Positions 49,482-62,251 of a DNA stretch of 64,000 bases are shown in pieces (position 1 is the first letter of the stretch; the number at the start of each line of letters is the position of its first letter). The notes below the pieces were generated by a model. That model was not told the origin of the DNA. It saw nothing but the letters and a program-made list of their open reading frames with translations, and did no database searches. Source of the DNA: Agromyces sp. Soil535. GTDB lineage: Bacteria > Actinomycetota > Actinomycetes > Actinomycetales > Microbacteriaceae. A program made the translations under genes and the position numbers. The stretch covers positions 512,470 through 576,469 of the forward strand of contig NZ_LMRW01000012.1 of the NCBI RefSeq assembly GCF_001428255.1, read 5' to 3'.

Positions 49482-52022
49482 ATGCGAGTGCCGCTCAGCT
49501 GGCTCGCCGAATACGTCGAACTCGTGCCGGGCACGACTCCCGAAGACGTGCACGCCGCCCTCGTGCGGGTCGGCCTCGAGGAGGAGGACGTGCACACGTT
49601 CGAGCTCGAGGGCCCCATCGTCGTGGGCGAGGTGCTCGAGTTCGTCGAGGAGCCGCAGTCCAACGGCAAGACCATCCGCTGGTGCCAGGTGCGGGTCGCG
49701 CCCGAGGGTGCGGCAGCGGCCGACGGGGGCGACGCCGTGCACGGCATCGTGTGCGGTGCCCGCAACTTCTTCGTCGGCGACAAGGTCGTGGTGACCCTGC
49801 CCGGCGCTGTGCTGCCCGGCCCGTTCCCGATCGCCGCCCGCACGACCTACGGGCACGTGTCCGACGGCATGATCGCGTCGGCGCGCGAGCTCGGCCTCGG
49901 CGACGACCATGAGGGCATCCTGCGACTGTCGACCCTCGGCATCGACGCGCCGGTCGGCACCGACGCGATCGCGCTGCTCGGGCTCGATGACGCCGCGATC
50001 GAGATCAACGTCACGCCCGACCGCGGGTACGCGTTCTCGATCCGCGGGGTCGCCCGCGAGTACGCCCACGCGACGGGTGCGCGCTTCCGCGACCCGGTGG
50101 AGCAGACGAGCACCGCGACCGCGTCCGTCGGAGCCGGCTCGGGCGACGTGTTCCCCGTCGAGATCCGCGACGAGGCGCCGATCCGCGGCCGCGTGGGCTC
50201 CGCCGTGTTCGCCACGCGCATCGTGCGTGGCGTCGACCCGGCGCGTCCCACCCCGGCGTGGATGGTCGCGCGGCTGAAGCTCGCCGGCATCCGCTCGCTC
50301 TCGGTGCTCGTCGACATCACGAACTACGTCATGCTCGAGCTCGGGCAGCCGATCCACGGGTACGACCTCGATCGCCTGCAGGGCGGCATCGTGGTGCGTC
50401 GAGCGACGCCGGGCGAGAAGCTCACCACGCTCGACGGCAAGGAGCGCGCGCTCCACCCCGAGGACCTGCTGATCACCGACGACCGGGGCGCCATCGGCAT
50501 CGCCGGGGTCATGGGCGGCGCCGACACCGAGATGTCGGATGCCACGCGCAACGTCCTCATCGAGGCCGCGAACTTCGATCCGGTGTCCATTGCGCGCTCG
50601 GCGCGACGCCACAAGCTGCCGAGCGAGGCCTCCAAGCGCTTCGAGCGGGGCGTCGACCCGCAGATCGCCGCCGCCTCCGCCACGCGCGTCGCGCAGCTCA
50701 TGGTCGACCTCGCGGGCGGCACGCCCGACGCGGGCGGCTCGCTCATCCACGAGGCGCCCGAGCGCGAACCGATCGCGCTGCCGATCGGCTTCGTCTCCGA
50801 GCTCATCGGCGTCGAGTACACCGACGAGGAGGTGCACGACGCGCTCGCCGAGATCGGCGGTGCGATCACGCGCAGCGACGTGGGCTTCGAGGTCGTGCCG
50901 CCGTCGTGGCGCCCCGACCTCACAGGCAAGGCCGAGCTCGCCGAGGAGGTCGCCCGGCTCGCGGGCTACCACCGCATCCCGTCGGTGCTGCCGGTCGCGC
51001 CCCCCGGACGCGGGCTCACGCGCTCGCAGCGAATCCGCCGTCGGGTCGCCGACACGCTCGCCGCCGCCGGATCGACCGAGGTGCTGTCGTTCCCGTTCGC
51101 CACCGAGACCGAGAACGCACGGTTCGGCAGCGCCGACGGTGGGCCCGTGGCATCCGTGCGCCTTGCGAACGCGCTCGACGCCGGTACGGCGCTCATGCGG
51201 CGGTCGCTGTTGCCGGGGCTCATCGCGGCCGCCAAGCGGAACCGCTCGCGCGGGCTCGTGGACGTGTCGCTCTTCGAGCTCGGCACCGTGTTCCTCCCCG
51301 AGACCGGCCGCGCGTACGGCACGTCCGAGCTGCCCGTCGGAGATGCCCGCCCGAGCGACGCCGACCTCGCCACCCTGCAGGCGGGCATCCCGCCGCAGCC
51401 GAGACACGTGGGCGTGCTCATCGTGGGCGACGTCGTGACGAAGGAACCGCAGCAGCCGCCGGTGGCGGCCGGCATCGTCGACGCGATCGACGCCGTGCGC
51501 CAGGTCGGACTCGCGGCAGGCGCCGACATCGAGATCGTGCAGGGCTCGCACCAGGCGCTGCACCCGGGCCGCACCGCCGAGCTGCGGGTCGCCGGTCGCA
51601 CAGTGGGCTACGCGGGCGAACTCCTGCCGACGCTCGCGGAGGAGGCCGACCTGCCCCGCGTGGTCGCCGTCGCCGAGCTCGATCTCGACGCGGTCATCGA
51701 TCTCGCCGAGCCCGGCGTGGAGGCCGGCGCGATCGGCGCGTACCCCGCCGCCACACAGGACCTGTCGCTCGTGGTCGCCGCCGACGTGCCCGCCGCGACC
51801 GTGGCGGCCGCTGTGCGCGACGGCGCGGGGGAACTGCTCGAGCACCTCCACCTCGTCGACGACTACCGCGGGCCCGGGGTTCCCGATGGGTCCAAGAGCC
51901 TCACGTTCGCGCTGCGGTTCCGGGCCGACGACCGCACGCTGACCGCGGCCGAGGCGAGCGGGGCGAAGCTCGCCGGCGCCGGGGTGGCCGCCGAACGCAC
52001 GGGCGCGGCGATCCGCGAGTAG
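49482..52022 (+). CDS. pheT: Phenylalanine-tRNA ligase beta subunit
   Basis: The 846-residue beta subunit has, in order, an N-terminal EMAP-like tRNA-binding domain (about 40-160, IVCGARNFFVGDKVVVTLPG), the B3/B4 editing domain (about 220-400, LVDITNYVMLELGQPIHGYD), the B5 DNA-binding-like domain, the class II-like core (RSLLPGLIAAAKRNRSRG) and the C-terminal FDX-ACB anticodon-binding domain (YPAATQDLSLVVAADVPAAT onward). All parts are present and the frame is intact. Confidence 0.96.
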   Translation: MRVPLSWLAEYVELVPGTTPEDVHAALVRVGLEEEDVHTFELEGPIVVGEVLEFVEEPQSNGKTIRWCQVRVAPEGAAAADGGDAVHGIVCGARNFFVGDKVVVTLPGAVLPGPFPIAARTTYGHVSDGMIASARELGLGDDHEGILRLSTLGIDAPVGTDAIALLGLDDAAIEINVTPDRGYAFSIRGVAREYAHATGARFRDPVEQTSTATASVGAGSGDVFPVEIRDEAPIRGRVGSAVFATRIVRGVDPARPTPAWMVARLKLAGIRSLSVLVDITNYVMLELGQPIHGYDLDRLQGGIVVRRATPGEKLTTLDGKERALHPEDLLITDDRGAIGIAGVMGGADTEMSDATRNVLIEAANFDPVSIARSARRHKLPSEASKRFERGVDPQIAAASATRVAQLMVDLAGGTPDAGGSLIHEAPEREPIALPIGFVSELIGVEYTDEEVHDALAEIGGAITRSDVGFEVVPPSWRPDLTGKAELAEEVARLAGYHRIPSVLPVAPPGRGLTRSQRIRRRVADTLAAAGSTEVLSFPFATETENARFGSADGGPVASVRLANALDAGTALMRRSLLPGLIAAAKRNRSRGLVDVSLFELGTVFLPETGRAYGTSELPVGDARPSDADLATLQAGIPPQPRHVGVLIVGDVVTKEPQQPPVAAGIVDAIDAVRQVGLAAGADIEIVQGSHQALHPGRTAELRVAGRTVGYAGELLPTLAEEADLPRVVAVAELDLDAVIDLAEPGVEAGAIGAYPAATQDLSLVVAADVPAATVAAAVRDGAGELLEHLHLVDDYRGPGVPDGSKSLTFALRFRADDRTLTAAEASGAKLAGAGVAAERTGAAIRE

Positions 52023-52100
52023 CGGAGCGGCCGGGTCCGGATGCCGCGGCGACACGTTGAGTGCCGCCCGCGGGCGGCTCGGCCAGGTGACGTGAGTCGC

Positions 52101-53087
52101 TCAGGCGCCGTAGCGCTCCACGAGGCGGTCGAACGCGGCATCCAGCTGCGCGTCGACCTCGCGCCGTGACGCGTCGGCATCGTGCCATTCGACGATCTCG
52201 TGCGCCCCGCGCCAGAACGGAATGACCGCGGTGTACTCGGGCACGAGCGACTTCACCTTGCGGTTGTCGAAGATCACCGAGTGCGCCTTGTCGCCGAGGA
52301 GGCCGGGACCGACTTCGGGCAGCTCGCGGGCGATCGCCTCGCTCGCGACGTGCACCGGGCGGAACTCCGCGCCCGCCGCCCTCGCGAGCGCCGCGCCGAT
52401 CTGGTTCCAGGTGAGCACCTCGTCGGACGTGATGTGGAACGCCTCCCCGATCGCCCGGTCGTTGCCGAGGAGGCCGGTGAAGGCGACCGCGAAGTCCCGC
52501 GTGTGCGTGAGCGTCCAGAGGCTCGTGCCGTCGCCCTGCACGATCACAGGCTCGCCACGGCGCATCCGCTCGATCGCCGTCCATCCGCCGACGAGCGGCA
52601 CGCTGGTGCCGTCGTACGTGTGGGACGGGCGGATGATCGTCGCGGGGAAGTCGCGCTCGCGGTAGGCGGCGACGAGCAGGTCCTCGCTCGCGATCTTGTC
52701 GCGCGAGTACTGCCAGAACGGGTTGCGCAGCGGCGTGGACTCGGTGATCGGCAGCCGGGCGACCGGCTTCTGGTACGCCGAGGCGGACGAGATGTAGACG
52801 TACTGTCCGCAGCGGCCGTCGAAGAGCTCGAGGTCGCGCTCCACCTGCGCGGGCGAGAACGACCGGAAGTTGACGACGACGTCGAACGTCTCGGCGCCGA
52901 TCGCCGCCGCCACGGATGCCGCGTCGTCTGCGTCGCCCGTGAGGTGCCGTGCGCCCTCGATCGGCGGTCGCGTGCTGCTGCGCCCCCGGTTCAGCAGCGT
53001 GAGGTCGTCGCCGCGCGCGACGACGCGCGTGCTCGACGCGGAGCTGATGATGCCATTGCCGCCGATGAACAGGACGCGCAGGGCCAT
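52101..53087 (-). CDS. NAD(P)-dependent epimerase/dehydratase-like SDR protein
   Basis: A 328-residue extended-SDR protein. The nucleotide-binding turn is GGNGIISSAS, a Gly-x-x-Gly-x-x-Ser variant of the usual three-Gly motif. YISSASAYQ carries a Ser-Ser-Ala and Tyr pair, and the canonical catalytic Y-x-x-x-K appears as WQYSRDKIASE. IIRPSHTYDG and a long C-terminal substrate domain follow. The substrate is unknown. It is divergent from argC across 294 bases and converges on pheT with 78 bases between them. Confidence 0.85.
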   Translation of the reverse strand: MALRVLFIGGNGIISSASSTRVVARGDDLTLLNRGRSSTRPPIEGARHLTGDADDAASVAAAIGAETFDVVVNFRSFSPAQVERDLELFDGRCGQYVYISSASAYQKPVARLPITESTPLRNPFWQYSRDKIASEDLLVAAYRERDFPATIIRPSHTYDGTSVPLVGGWTAIERMRRGEPVIVQGDGTSLWTLTHTRDFAVAFTGLLGNDRAIGEAFHITSDEVLTWNQIGAALARAAGAEFRPVHVASEAIARELPEVGPGLLGDKAHSVIFDNRKVKSLVPEYTAVIPFWRGAHEIVEWHDADASRREVDAQLDAAFDRLVERYGA

Positions 53088-53200
53088 GGATCCTCCCGGG
53101 TTCGATTCGGACGACCGTCACGCCGAGCCTATGCCCGGCCGCGCCCCTGCATCGCACCCCGGCGCGGCGGCCCGAATTGCGCCCGGCCGAACCCGCTCGA

Positions 53201-53206
53201 TAGGGT
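53201..53206 (+). promoter_or_regulatory. Putative -10 before the argC leader ORF
   Basis: TAGGGT lies 6 bases before the ATG at 53213, the same geometry as the leaderless genes in this window. Confidence 0.45.
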
Positions 53207-53212
53207 CGGTGC

Positions 53213-53320
53213 ATGTCCGCCGTCCGGTTCGCCCGCTCCGCACGTCTCTCGCGTGCCGTCGAGCCCGGCACCCGACGTCGTGGTGCGCGCCGAATCCCGG
53301 CGACCCCTGCAGCGGCCTAG
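53213..53320 (+). CDS. Possible 35-residue Arg-rich leader ORF upstream of argC
   Basis: The ATG 53213 opens 35 codons ending in TAG at 53318-53320. Nine of the 35 residues are Arg, with the densest part encoded CGA CGT CGT GGT GCG CGC CGA (residues 21-27). It ends 61 bases before argC, and a nested stem-loop lies in that gap. Together with the -10 placed for leaderless expression, this resembles an amino-acid attenuation leader for the arginine operon. Caution: random frames in this GC-rich DNA are also rich in Arg. Confidence 0.35.
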   Translation: MSAVRFARSARLSRAVEPGTRRRGARRIPATPAAA

Positions 53321-53322
53321 AC

Positions 53323-53368
53323 GGTCTGCCTCGGGCGTCGCCGGAACTTCGCCCCGACCACACAGACC
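53323..53368 (+). promoter_or_regulatory. Nested stem-loop between the leader ORF and argC
   Basis: Outer arms GGTCTG (53323-53328) and CAGACC (53363-53368) enclose inner arms TCGGGCG (53331-53337) and CGCCCCGA (53350-53357, one bulge). It begins 3 bases after the leader ORF stop and ends just before the argC -10. Confidence 0.6.
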
Positions 53369-53369
53369 C

Positions 53370-53375
53370 TAAGGT
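53370..53375 (+). promoter_or_regulatory. Putative -10 of argC (leaderless)
   Basis: TAAGGT lies 6 bases before the argC ATG at 53382. The same bases AAGGTGG could alternatively act as ribosome-binding site in a longer transcript. Confidence 0.45.
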
Positions 53376-53381
53376 GGATTC

Positions 53382-54425
53382 ATGACGTACTCCGTCGCCG
53401 TTTCCGGCGCGTCCGGCTATGCCGGAGGGGAGATCCTGCGCCTCCTCGCCGACCATCCCGACTTCGAGGTGCGCACCGTCACGGCGCACTCGAATGCCGG
53501 CCAGCCGCTCGTCGGGGTACAGCCGCACCTGCGCACGTACACGCATCTCACGCTGCAGGAGACGAGTGCGCAGACGCTCGCCGGCCACGACGTGGTGTTC
53601 CTCGCGCTGCCGCACGGGGCATCCGGTGCGATCGCGGAGGAGCTCTCGCCCGACACGCTCGTCGTGGACTGCGGCGCCGACCACCGCCTCGAGCGGGCCG
53701 ACGACTGGGCCGCGTTCTACGGCGGCGACCACCACGGGGCGTGGAGCTACGGCGTGCCCGAACTGCCGCGGCTGTCGGGCACGCAGCGCGACCGGCTCAC
53801 CGATGCGCGTCGCATCGCCGCACCGGGCTGCAACGCGTCGACCGTTGCGCTCTCGCTCGCCCCCGGCATCCGGGCGGGCGTCATCGAGGACCGCGACCTC
53901 GTCTCGGTGCTCGCCGTGGGGCCCTCCGGCGCGGGCAGGAGCCTGAAGGCGCACCTGCTCGCGAGCGAGATCCTCGGCTCCGCCAACCCGTACTCGGTCG
54001 GCGGCGTGCACCGGCACATCCCCGAGATCACGCAGGCGCTCCGGTGGGCCGGCGCGGCTGCGCCGACCATCTCGTTCACGCCCGTCATCGTGCCGATGTC
54101 GCGCGGCATCCTGGCCACCTCGACCGCCCGCATCGTGCCGGGCACGGATGCCGCGGCCGTCCGCGCCGCATGGGAGGACGCCTACGCGGGTGAGCGGTTC
54201 GTGCAGGTGCTGCCCGCGGGCCAGTTCCCGCGCACCGCCGACGTGCTCGGCGCGAACACGGCCCTCATCGGCCTCGCCGTGGACGAGGTCGCCGGCCGCG
54301 TCGTCGTGGTGACCGCGGTCGACAACCTCGTGAAGGGCACGGCCGGCGCCGCCATCCAGTCCGCCAACATCGCGCTCGGGCTCGCCGAGTCGACCGGCCT
54401 GCCCGTGAACGGAGTCGCCCCGTGA
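53382..54425 (+). CDS. argC: N-acetyl-gamma-glutamyl-phosphate reductase
   Basis: NADPH-dependent third enzyme of arginine synthesis. The 347-residue protein has the dinucleotide-binding N-terminus [20 protein letters not shown], the active-site Cys in [17 protein letters not shown], and the [10 protein letters not shown] block. Its stop overlaps the argJ start (GTGA at 54422-54425). First gene of argC-J-B-D-F-H. Confidence 0.96.
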   Translation: MTYSVAVSGASGYAGGEILRLLADHPDFEVRTVTAHSNAGQPLVGVQPHLRTYTHLTLQETSAQTLAGHDVVFLALPHGASGAIAEELSPDTLVVDCGADHRLERADDWAAFYGGDHHGAWSYGVPELPRLSGTQRDRLTDARRIAAPGCNASTVALSLAPGIRAGVIEDRDLVSVLAVGPSGAGRSLKAHLLASEILGSANPYSVGGVHRHIPEITQALRWAGAAAPTISFTPVIVPMSRGILATSTARIVPGTDAAAVRAAWEDAYAGERFVQVLPAGQFPRTADVLGANTALIGLAVDEVAGRVVVVTAVDNLVKGTAGAAIQSANIALGLAESTGLPVNGVAP

Positions 54426-55573
54426 CCGTGACCGCCCCCGCCGGATTCGAGGCCGCCGGCATCGCGGCGGGCATCAAGCGCTCCGGCGCGCTCGACCTCG
54501 CCGTGATCGTCAACCGGGGTCCGACGAACGCGGCCGCCGCGGTGTTCACCTCGAATCGCGCGAAGGCGAACCCGATCCTCTGGTCGGAGCAGGTCATCGC
54601 CGACGGCCAGGTCGCAGCGATCGTGCTCAACTCGGGCGGCGCCAACTGCTTCACCGGCCCCGAGGGCTTCCAGGTCACCCACCACACCGCCGAGACGGCG
54701 GCCTCCGCACTCGGCGTATCCTCAGGCGACGTGCTCGTCTGCTCGACCGGGCTCATCGGCGAGCAGCTCGACCAGGAGGTGCTCGAAGAGGGCGTGCTCT
54801 CAGCCGTGAACCGACTGTCCGCTGACGGCGGCACCGACGCGGCACGGGCGATCATGACGACCGACACCCGCCCGAAGACCGTGGTGGTCGAGGGCGACGG
54901 ATGGCGCGTCGGCGGCATCGCGAAGGGCGCCGGCATGCTCGCGCCGGGCCTGGCCACCATGCTCGTCGTGCTCACCACCGACGCCGAGGTGGCCTCCGAG
55001 GCGCTCGACGAGGCGCTGCGCGCCGCGACCCGGGTCACCTTCGACCGTCTCGATTCCGACGGCTGCATGTCGACGAACGACCAGGTCACCCTCATGGCGT
55101 CAGGGGCGTCGGGCGTCGCACCCGAGCCCGGAGCGTTCGTGTCCGCGGTGTCCGAGGCCTGCCACTCCCTCGCGGTGCAGCTGCAGGAGGACGCGGAGGG
55201 CGCGAGCCACGACATCGCCATCGAGGTGCGCGGAGCGGTCACCGAGGACGACGCGGTCGAGGTCGGCCGCTCGGTCGCGCGCAACAACCTGTTCAAGGCC
55301 GCCATCTTCGGCAACGACCCGAACTGGGGACGCGTGCTCGCCGCGATCGGCACCACGCAGGCGCCGTTCGACCCCTACCTCGTCGACGTGACGATGAACG
55401 GCGTGCGCGTCTGCCACGCCGGCCGTCCCGACGCGCCGCGCGAGCAGGTCGACCTCACGCCCCGAGCGACGCACGTGCTCATCGAACTGCACGCCGGCGA
55501 GGCATCCGCCACCATCCTCACCAACGACCTCACGCACGACTACGTGCACGAGAACAGCGCGTACGCGAGCTGA
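54422..55573 (+). CDS. argJ: Bifunctional glutamate N-acetyltransferase/N-acetylglutamate synthase
   Basis: Recycles the acetyl group between N-acetylornithine and glutamate. The 383-residue precursor self-cleaves before Thr179 in [11 protein letters not shown]. Other family blocks are [41 protein letters not shown] and [17 protein letters not shown]. With ArgJ present, the pathway is cyclic. GTG start overlapping argC. Confidence 0.95.
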   Translation: MTVTAPAGFEAAGIAAGIKRSGALDLAVIVNRGPTNAAAAVFTSNRAKANPILWSEQVIADGQVAAIVLNSGGANCFTGPEGFQVTHHTAETAASALGVSSGDVLVCSTGLIGEQLDQEVLEEGVLSAVNRLSADGGTDAARAIMTTDTRPKTVVVEGDGWRVGGIAKGAGMLAPGLATMLVVLTTDAEVASEALDEALRAATRVTFDRLDSDGCMSTNDQVTLMASGASGVAPEPGAFVSAVSEACHSLAVQLQEDAEGASHDIAIEVRGAVTEDDAVEVGRSVARNNLFKAAIFGNDPNWGRVLAAIGTTQAPFDPYLVDVTMNGVRVCHAGRPDAPREQVDLTPRATHVLIELHAGEASATILTNDLTHDYVHENSAYAS

Positions 55574-55575
55574 GC

Positions 55576-56492
55576 ATGACGGACCAGATCGAGAACGAGA
55601 CGGATGCCGGTGCGGCCGACGCCGCCACCGCCGCCGACAAGGCACAGGTGCTCATCGACTCCCTGCCCTGGCTGAAGCGCTTCCACGGCGAGACCATCGT
55701 GGTGAAGTTCGGCGGCAACGCGATGGTCAGCCCCGAACTGCAGCGCGCGTTCGCCGAGGACATGGTGTACCTCAGGTACGCGGGCATCAAGCCGGTCGTC
55801 GTGCACGGAGGCGGCCCGCAGATCTCGGCGATGCTCGCGCGTCTCGGCATCGAGAGCGAGTTCCGAGGCGGCTACCGCGTCACGACGCCCGAGACGATGG
55901 ACGTCGTGCGCATGGTGCTTTCCGGGCAGGTGAACCGCGAGCTCGTGTCGCTCATCAACGAGCACGGGCCGCTCGCGTCGGGACTCTCGGGGGAGGACGC
56001 AGGGCTGTTCACCGGGCGTCGGCGCGGTGCGATCGTCGACGGTCACGAGATCGACCTCGGGCTCGTCGGCGACGTCGCCTCGGTGGACCCGGCCGCCGTG
56101 CACGCCCAGCTCGATGCCGGCCGCATCCCGGTGGTCTCGTCGATCGCACCCGACGGCACCGTCCCCGGCCAATCGCTCAATGTGAACGCCGACTCGGCCG
56201 CAGCATCCCTCGCCGTGGCGCTCGGAGCGGCGAAGCTCGTGATCCTGACGGATGTCGCCGGGCTCTACCGCGACTGGCCGAACCGCGATTCGCTCGTCTC
56301 GGTGATCGACGTGCCCGAGCTCATCGCACTCCTTCCTCACCTGGAGTCGGGCATGATCCCGAAGATGACCGCGTGCCTGGAAGCGGTCGAGGGCGGCGTG
56401 GCGAAGGCGGCCATCATCGACGGGCGCATCCCGCATTCGATCCTGCTCGAAGTGTTCACGCAGTCCGGCATCGGAACCGAGGTGGTGCCCGC

Positions 56493-56496
<4 letters not shown>
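55576..56496 (+). CDS. argB: Acetylglutamate kinase
   Basis: Phosphorylates N-acetylglutamate; usually the arginine feedback target. The 306-residue protein shows [49 protein letters not shown] and [16 protein letters not shown]. An acidic Ala-rich N-terminal stretch of about 20 residues precedes [17 protein letters not shown]. The ATG lies 2 bases after the argJ stop; the end overlaps argD. Confidence 0.95.
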
Positions 56497-60131
<3,635 letters not shown>

Positions 60132-60138
60132 GCAGCGG

Positions 60139-60759
60139 ATGACCGCACAGCTCGTCACCGTCGAACGCGAGTACTTCGCGCGCGACTCAGTCGAGCTCGC
60201 ACCGCTCCTCCTCGGCGCGGTGCTCGGGTACGACGCCGACGAGGGCCGGGTTGCGATCCGCCTGTCGGAGGTCGAGGCGTATCGCGGCGTCGGCGAGGAC
60301 CCCGGGTCGCACGCGTTCCGAGGGAAGACCCGCCGCAACGAGGTGATGTTCGGCGAGGCCGCCCACCTGTACGCGTACTTCACGTACGGCATGCACACCT
60401 GCCTCAACGTCGTCGCGGGGCATCCGGGAGCGTCTGCCGCGGTGCTGCTGCGCGGCGGCACCGTCGTCGAGGGGCTCGACCTGGCGCGATCGCGGCGCCT
60501 CGGAGCGTCCGACCGCGACCTCGCGCGTGGCCCCGCGCGCCTCGCGGTCGCGCTCGGCGTCCCGCTCGCCGCGAGCGGCATGGACCTGCTCGCGGCGCCG
60601 TTCTCGCTCGAGGTCCCTGCGTCGCCTGGGCCGTTCGCGTCAGGCCCCCGGACGGGCATCAGCGGCGCCGGCGGGGGAGCGGCGTTCCCGTGGCGCTTCT
60701 GGATCCCGGGTGAGCCCGGCGTCTCGCCGTACCGGCGGCACGCACGCTCGCACGTGTAG
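60139..60759 (+). CDS. mpg: DNA-3-methyladenine glycosylase (AAG/Mpg type)
   Basis: A 206-residue alkyl-purine glycosylase. VRLSEVEAY-type sequence (IRLSEVEAYRG) holds the catalytic Glu, followed by HAFRGKTRRNEVMFG, YAYFTYGMHTCLNVV, AVLLRGG and ARGPARLAVALGV, the conserved order of the family. The ATG 60139 is 7 bases after the argH stop, so it may ride on the arg transcript; this neighbourhood (mpg after argH, before tyrS) is common in actinobacteria. Confidence 0.92.
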   Translation: MTAQLVTVEREYFARDSVELAPLLLGAVLGYDADEGRVAIRLSEVEAYRGVGEDPGSHAFRGKTRRNEVMFGEAAHLYAYFTYGMHTCLNVVAGHPGASAAVLLRGGTVVEGLDLARSRRLGASDRDLARGPARLAVALGVPLAASGMDLLAAPFSLEVPASPGPFASGPRTGISGAGGGAAFPWRFWIPGEPGVSPYRRHARSHV

Positions 60760-60795
60760 CCGACCGCGAGCCGACCGCGAACCGACCCGACCAGA

Positions 60796-61398
60796 TCAGC
60801 GCAGGGCGAGGTGCACGACGAGCGCTGAGGCGCACGCCCAGATGAGGCTCGCGAAGGTGCCGATGATGAACCGTTCGCGCGCCTCGGGCGCCTCGAGCTC
60901 GGTGAAGCGGCCGACTCCCTTGACGGCGACGACGATCGCCAGCCCCTCGGGGAACCCGGCGATGATCGTGCCGGCGGTGGCGACGCGTTCGAGGATCCCG
61001 ATGATGAGCCCGCTGCGGAGCACCTCCCGGCGTGCCCCGGCGACGATGCCCCTCCGCTGCTCGTCGGCGGTCGGGCGCTCGGTCACGACGATGCCGCCAT
61101 GCAGGCCGGGGGCCACGCTGGCGCCCATGGCGAGGTCGAGCGCGGTTGCGGCGGCCGGGCTCCCGCCGAAGACGGCGGCGGTGAACGCCAGCACGGTGAC
61201 GAGCGGGGCGAAGCCGAATTCCGCCGGCGCCGAGATCGAGGCGGCCGCCATGAGCGCGATGCCGAGCGTGACCGCCGCGAACCAGAGGAAGGCGGCCCGC
61301 GGCTTCAGGAACGCCAGGACCGAGAGCGCCGTCGCCGCCGTGAGTGACAGCAGGAGCGCCGACCAGGCGATGGCATCGGCGACGGCGACGAGGTTCAC
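60796..61398 (-). CDS. Four-helix membrane protein paired with the SatD-family gene
   Basis: A 200-residue protein with membrane helices at about 10-30, 36-56, 62-82 and 176-198. Between them lies a conserved-looking cytosolic/membrane block: GLIIGILERVATAGTIIAG, AVKGVGRFTELEAPEARERF, IIGTFASLIWA. The pattern ILER...K...RF.EL...IGT resembles the C-terminal part of the DUF3307-type membrane proteins that occur beside satD genes (from memory, not searched). GTG start at 61398 with GGAAGGAG upstream; a -10-like TACACT lies on the same strand at 61446-61441. Function unknown. Confidence 0.65.
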   Translation of the reverse strand: MNLVAVADAIAWSALLLSLTAATALSVLAFLKPRAAFLWFAAVTLGIALMAAASISAPAEFGFAPLVTVLAFTAAVFGGSPAAATALDLAMGASVAPGLHGGIVVTERPTADEQRRGIVAGARREVLRSGLIIGILERVATAGTIIAGFPEGLAIVVAVKGVGRFTELEAPEARERFIIGTFASLIWACASALVVHLALR

Positions 61399-61470
61399 GG
61401 GGCTCCTTCCGTGCCGCGCCCTGCGGTCGCGGCTTCGAGCAGTGTAACGAGAGTCGGTCGCCGGGTGCGA

Positions 61471-62088
61471 TCACTCCTGCGCGGTGCGTTCGGAGTCGGC
61501 GTCGAGTTCGGCGAGGAGTCGCTCGAGCGCCGGCCGGGCATCCTCCTCGGCCCGCCACATCGCCGCCTTGAGGCGGGCGCTGACGGCGGCGGCGCTCACG
61601 TCGAGCATCGCCGCGGCCTCCTTCTGCCGATGTCCGGCGCGCACGAGCTCGACGACCTCCCAGCCGTGCTCGGTGCGTCGCTCGCGGAGCAGGACGAGCA
61701 GTCGCACCAGCGCCTCCACGTCGGCGGCGGCCTGCGTCGCGCTCGCCGCCCGGAGCGCGAATCGGCCGTCGGCGCGCTTCGCCGCGCTCACGGCCTCACG
61801 CGCGGCGATGAACGCCGACCCGGTCGCCTTGCGCGCGGCGTCGGGGAGGGGCATCCGGATGCCGCCGACCCCGACCCCGACGCTCCACCGGCCGCTGCGC
61901 GTGGCGTCGAGCACGATCGCGAGCGCCGTCGGCGCCGATCGCGTCACGAGCTGGATCTCGTCGCCCGCGGTCTGGTCGGCGGGGAGCACGAGATCGTCGG
62001 CATGCCGGTCGGCGAGCTCCTCGACGAGGGCGCCCGCGCGGTCGGCGTCGCGTCGGCTCGCGACCTGGTCTGCGGTGATGACGAACAT
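61471..62088 (-). CDS. SatD-family protein with C-terminal helix-turn-helix
   Basis: A 205-residue protein. The N-terminal part follows the SatD pattern: FVITADQVASRRDADRAGAL, AGDEIQLVT, and SVGVGVGGIRM followed by GSAFIAAREAVSAAK. The C-terminal 60 residues form a sigma-region-4-like helix-turn-helix (VVELVRAGHRQKEAAAML, DVSAAAVSARLKAAM). It is likely a DNA-binding regulator, probably autoregulatory because three palindromes lie in its promoter region. ATG 62088 has GAGGAGGC upstream; the longer frame to 62394 is not conserved. Founding members are linked to acid tolerance in streptococci, but the biochemical role is unknown. Confidence 0.75.
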   Translation of the reverse strand: MFVITADQVASRRDADRAGALVEELADRHADDLVLPADQTAGDEIQLVTRSAPTALAIVLDATRSGRWSVGVGVGGIRMPLPDAARKATGSAFIAAREAVSAAKRADGRFALRAASATQAAADVEALVRLLVLLRERRTEHGWEVVELVRAGHRQKEAAAMLDVSAAAVSARLKAAMWRAEEDARPALERLLAELDADSERTAQE

Positions 62089-62127
62089 CGTGCCTCCTCG
62101 GGATCGGCGGCAGGAAAGGCCGGAAGG

Positions 62128-62145
62128 TTGATCCATTTCGATCAA
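62128..62145. promoter_or_regulatory. Palindrome 1 in the satD/tyrS region
   Basis: TTGATC-CATTTC-GATCAA, perfect 6-bp arms, 40 bases from the SatD-family start. Confidence 0.7.
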
Positions 62146-62150
62146 GTGCA

Positions 62151-62164
62151 GGGAGTGAACTCCC
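62151..62164. promoter_or_regulatory. Palindrome 2 in the satD/tyrS region
   Basis: GGGAGT-GA-ACTCCC, perfect 6-bp arms. Confidence 0.65.
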
Positions 62165-62183
62165 GTCAATGAATGATAGAGCA

Positions 62184-62201
62184 TTGAATTCTGCAATTCA
62201 A
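62184..62201. promoter_or_regulatory. Palindrome 3 in the satD/tyrS region
   Basis: TTGAATT-CTGC-AATTCAA, perfect 7-bp arms in the most A/T-rich part of the region. Confidence 0.7.
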
Positions 62202-62238
62202 CCCTACGGACTGAAGTCGCGATCGTCCGAAGCGCTGA

Positions 62239-62244
62239 TAATCT
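62239..62244 (+). promoter_or_regulatory. Putative -10 of tyrS (leaderless)
   Basis: TAATCT lies 7 bases before the GTG at 62252. Confidence 0.5.
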
Positions 62245-62251
62245 TGCTGGC

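Noticed and set aside
49200..52055. A 951-codon minus-strand frame opposite pheS-pheT
   Set aside because: Same reason: antisense to pheT, no family similarity.
53090..53105. tRNA T-loop-like GGTTCGATTC
   Set aside because: No acceptor, D or anticodon stem can be built around it, so it is a chance match.
62089..62251. T-box leader for tyrS
   Set aside because: Only about 8 bases separate the -10 from the GTG, and no T-box sequence or terminator/antiterminator pair is present.
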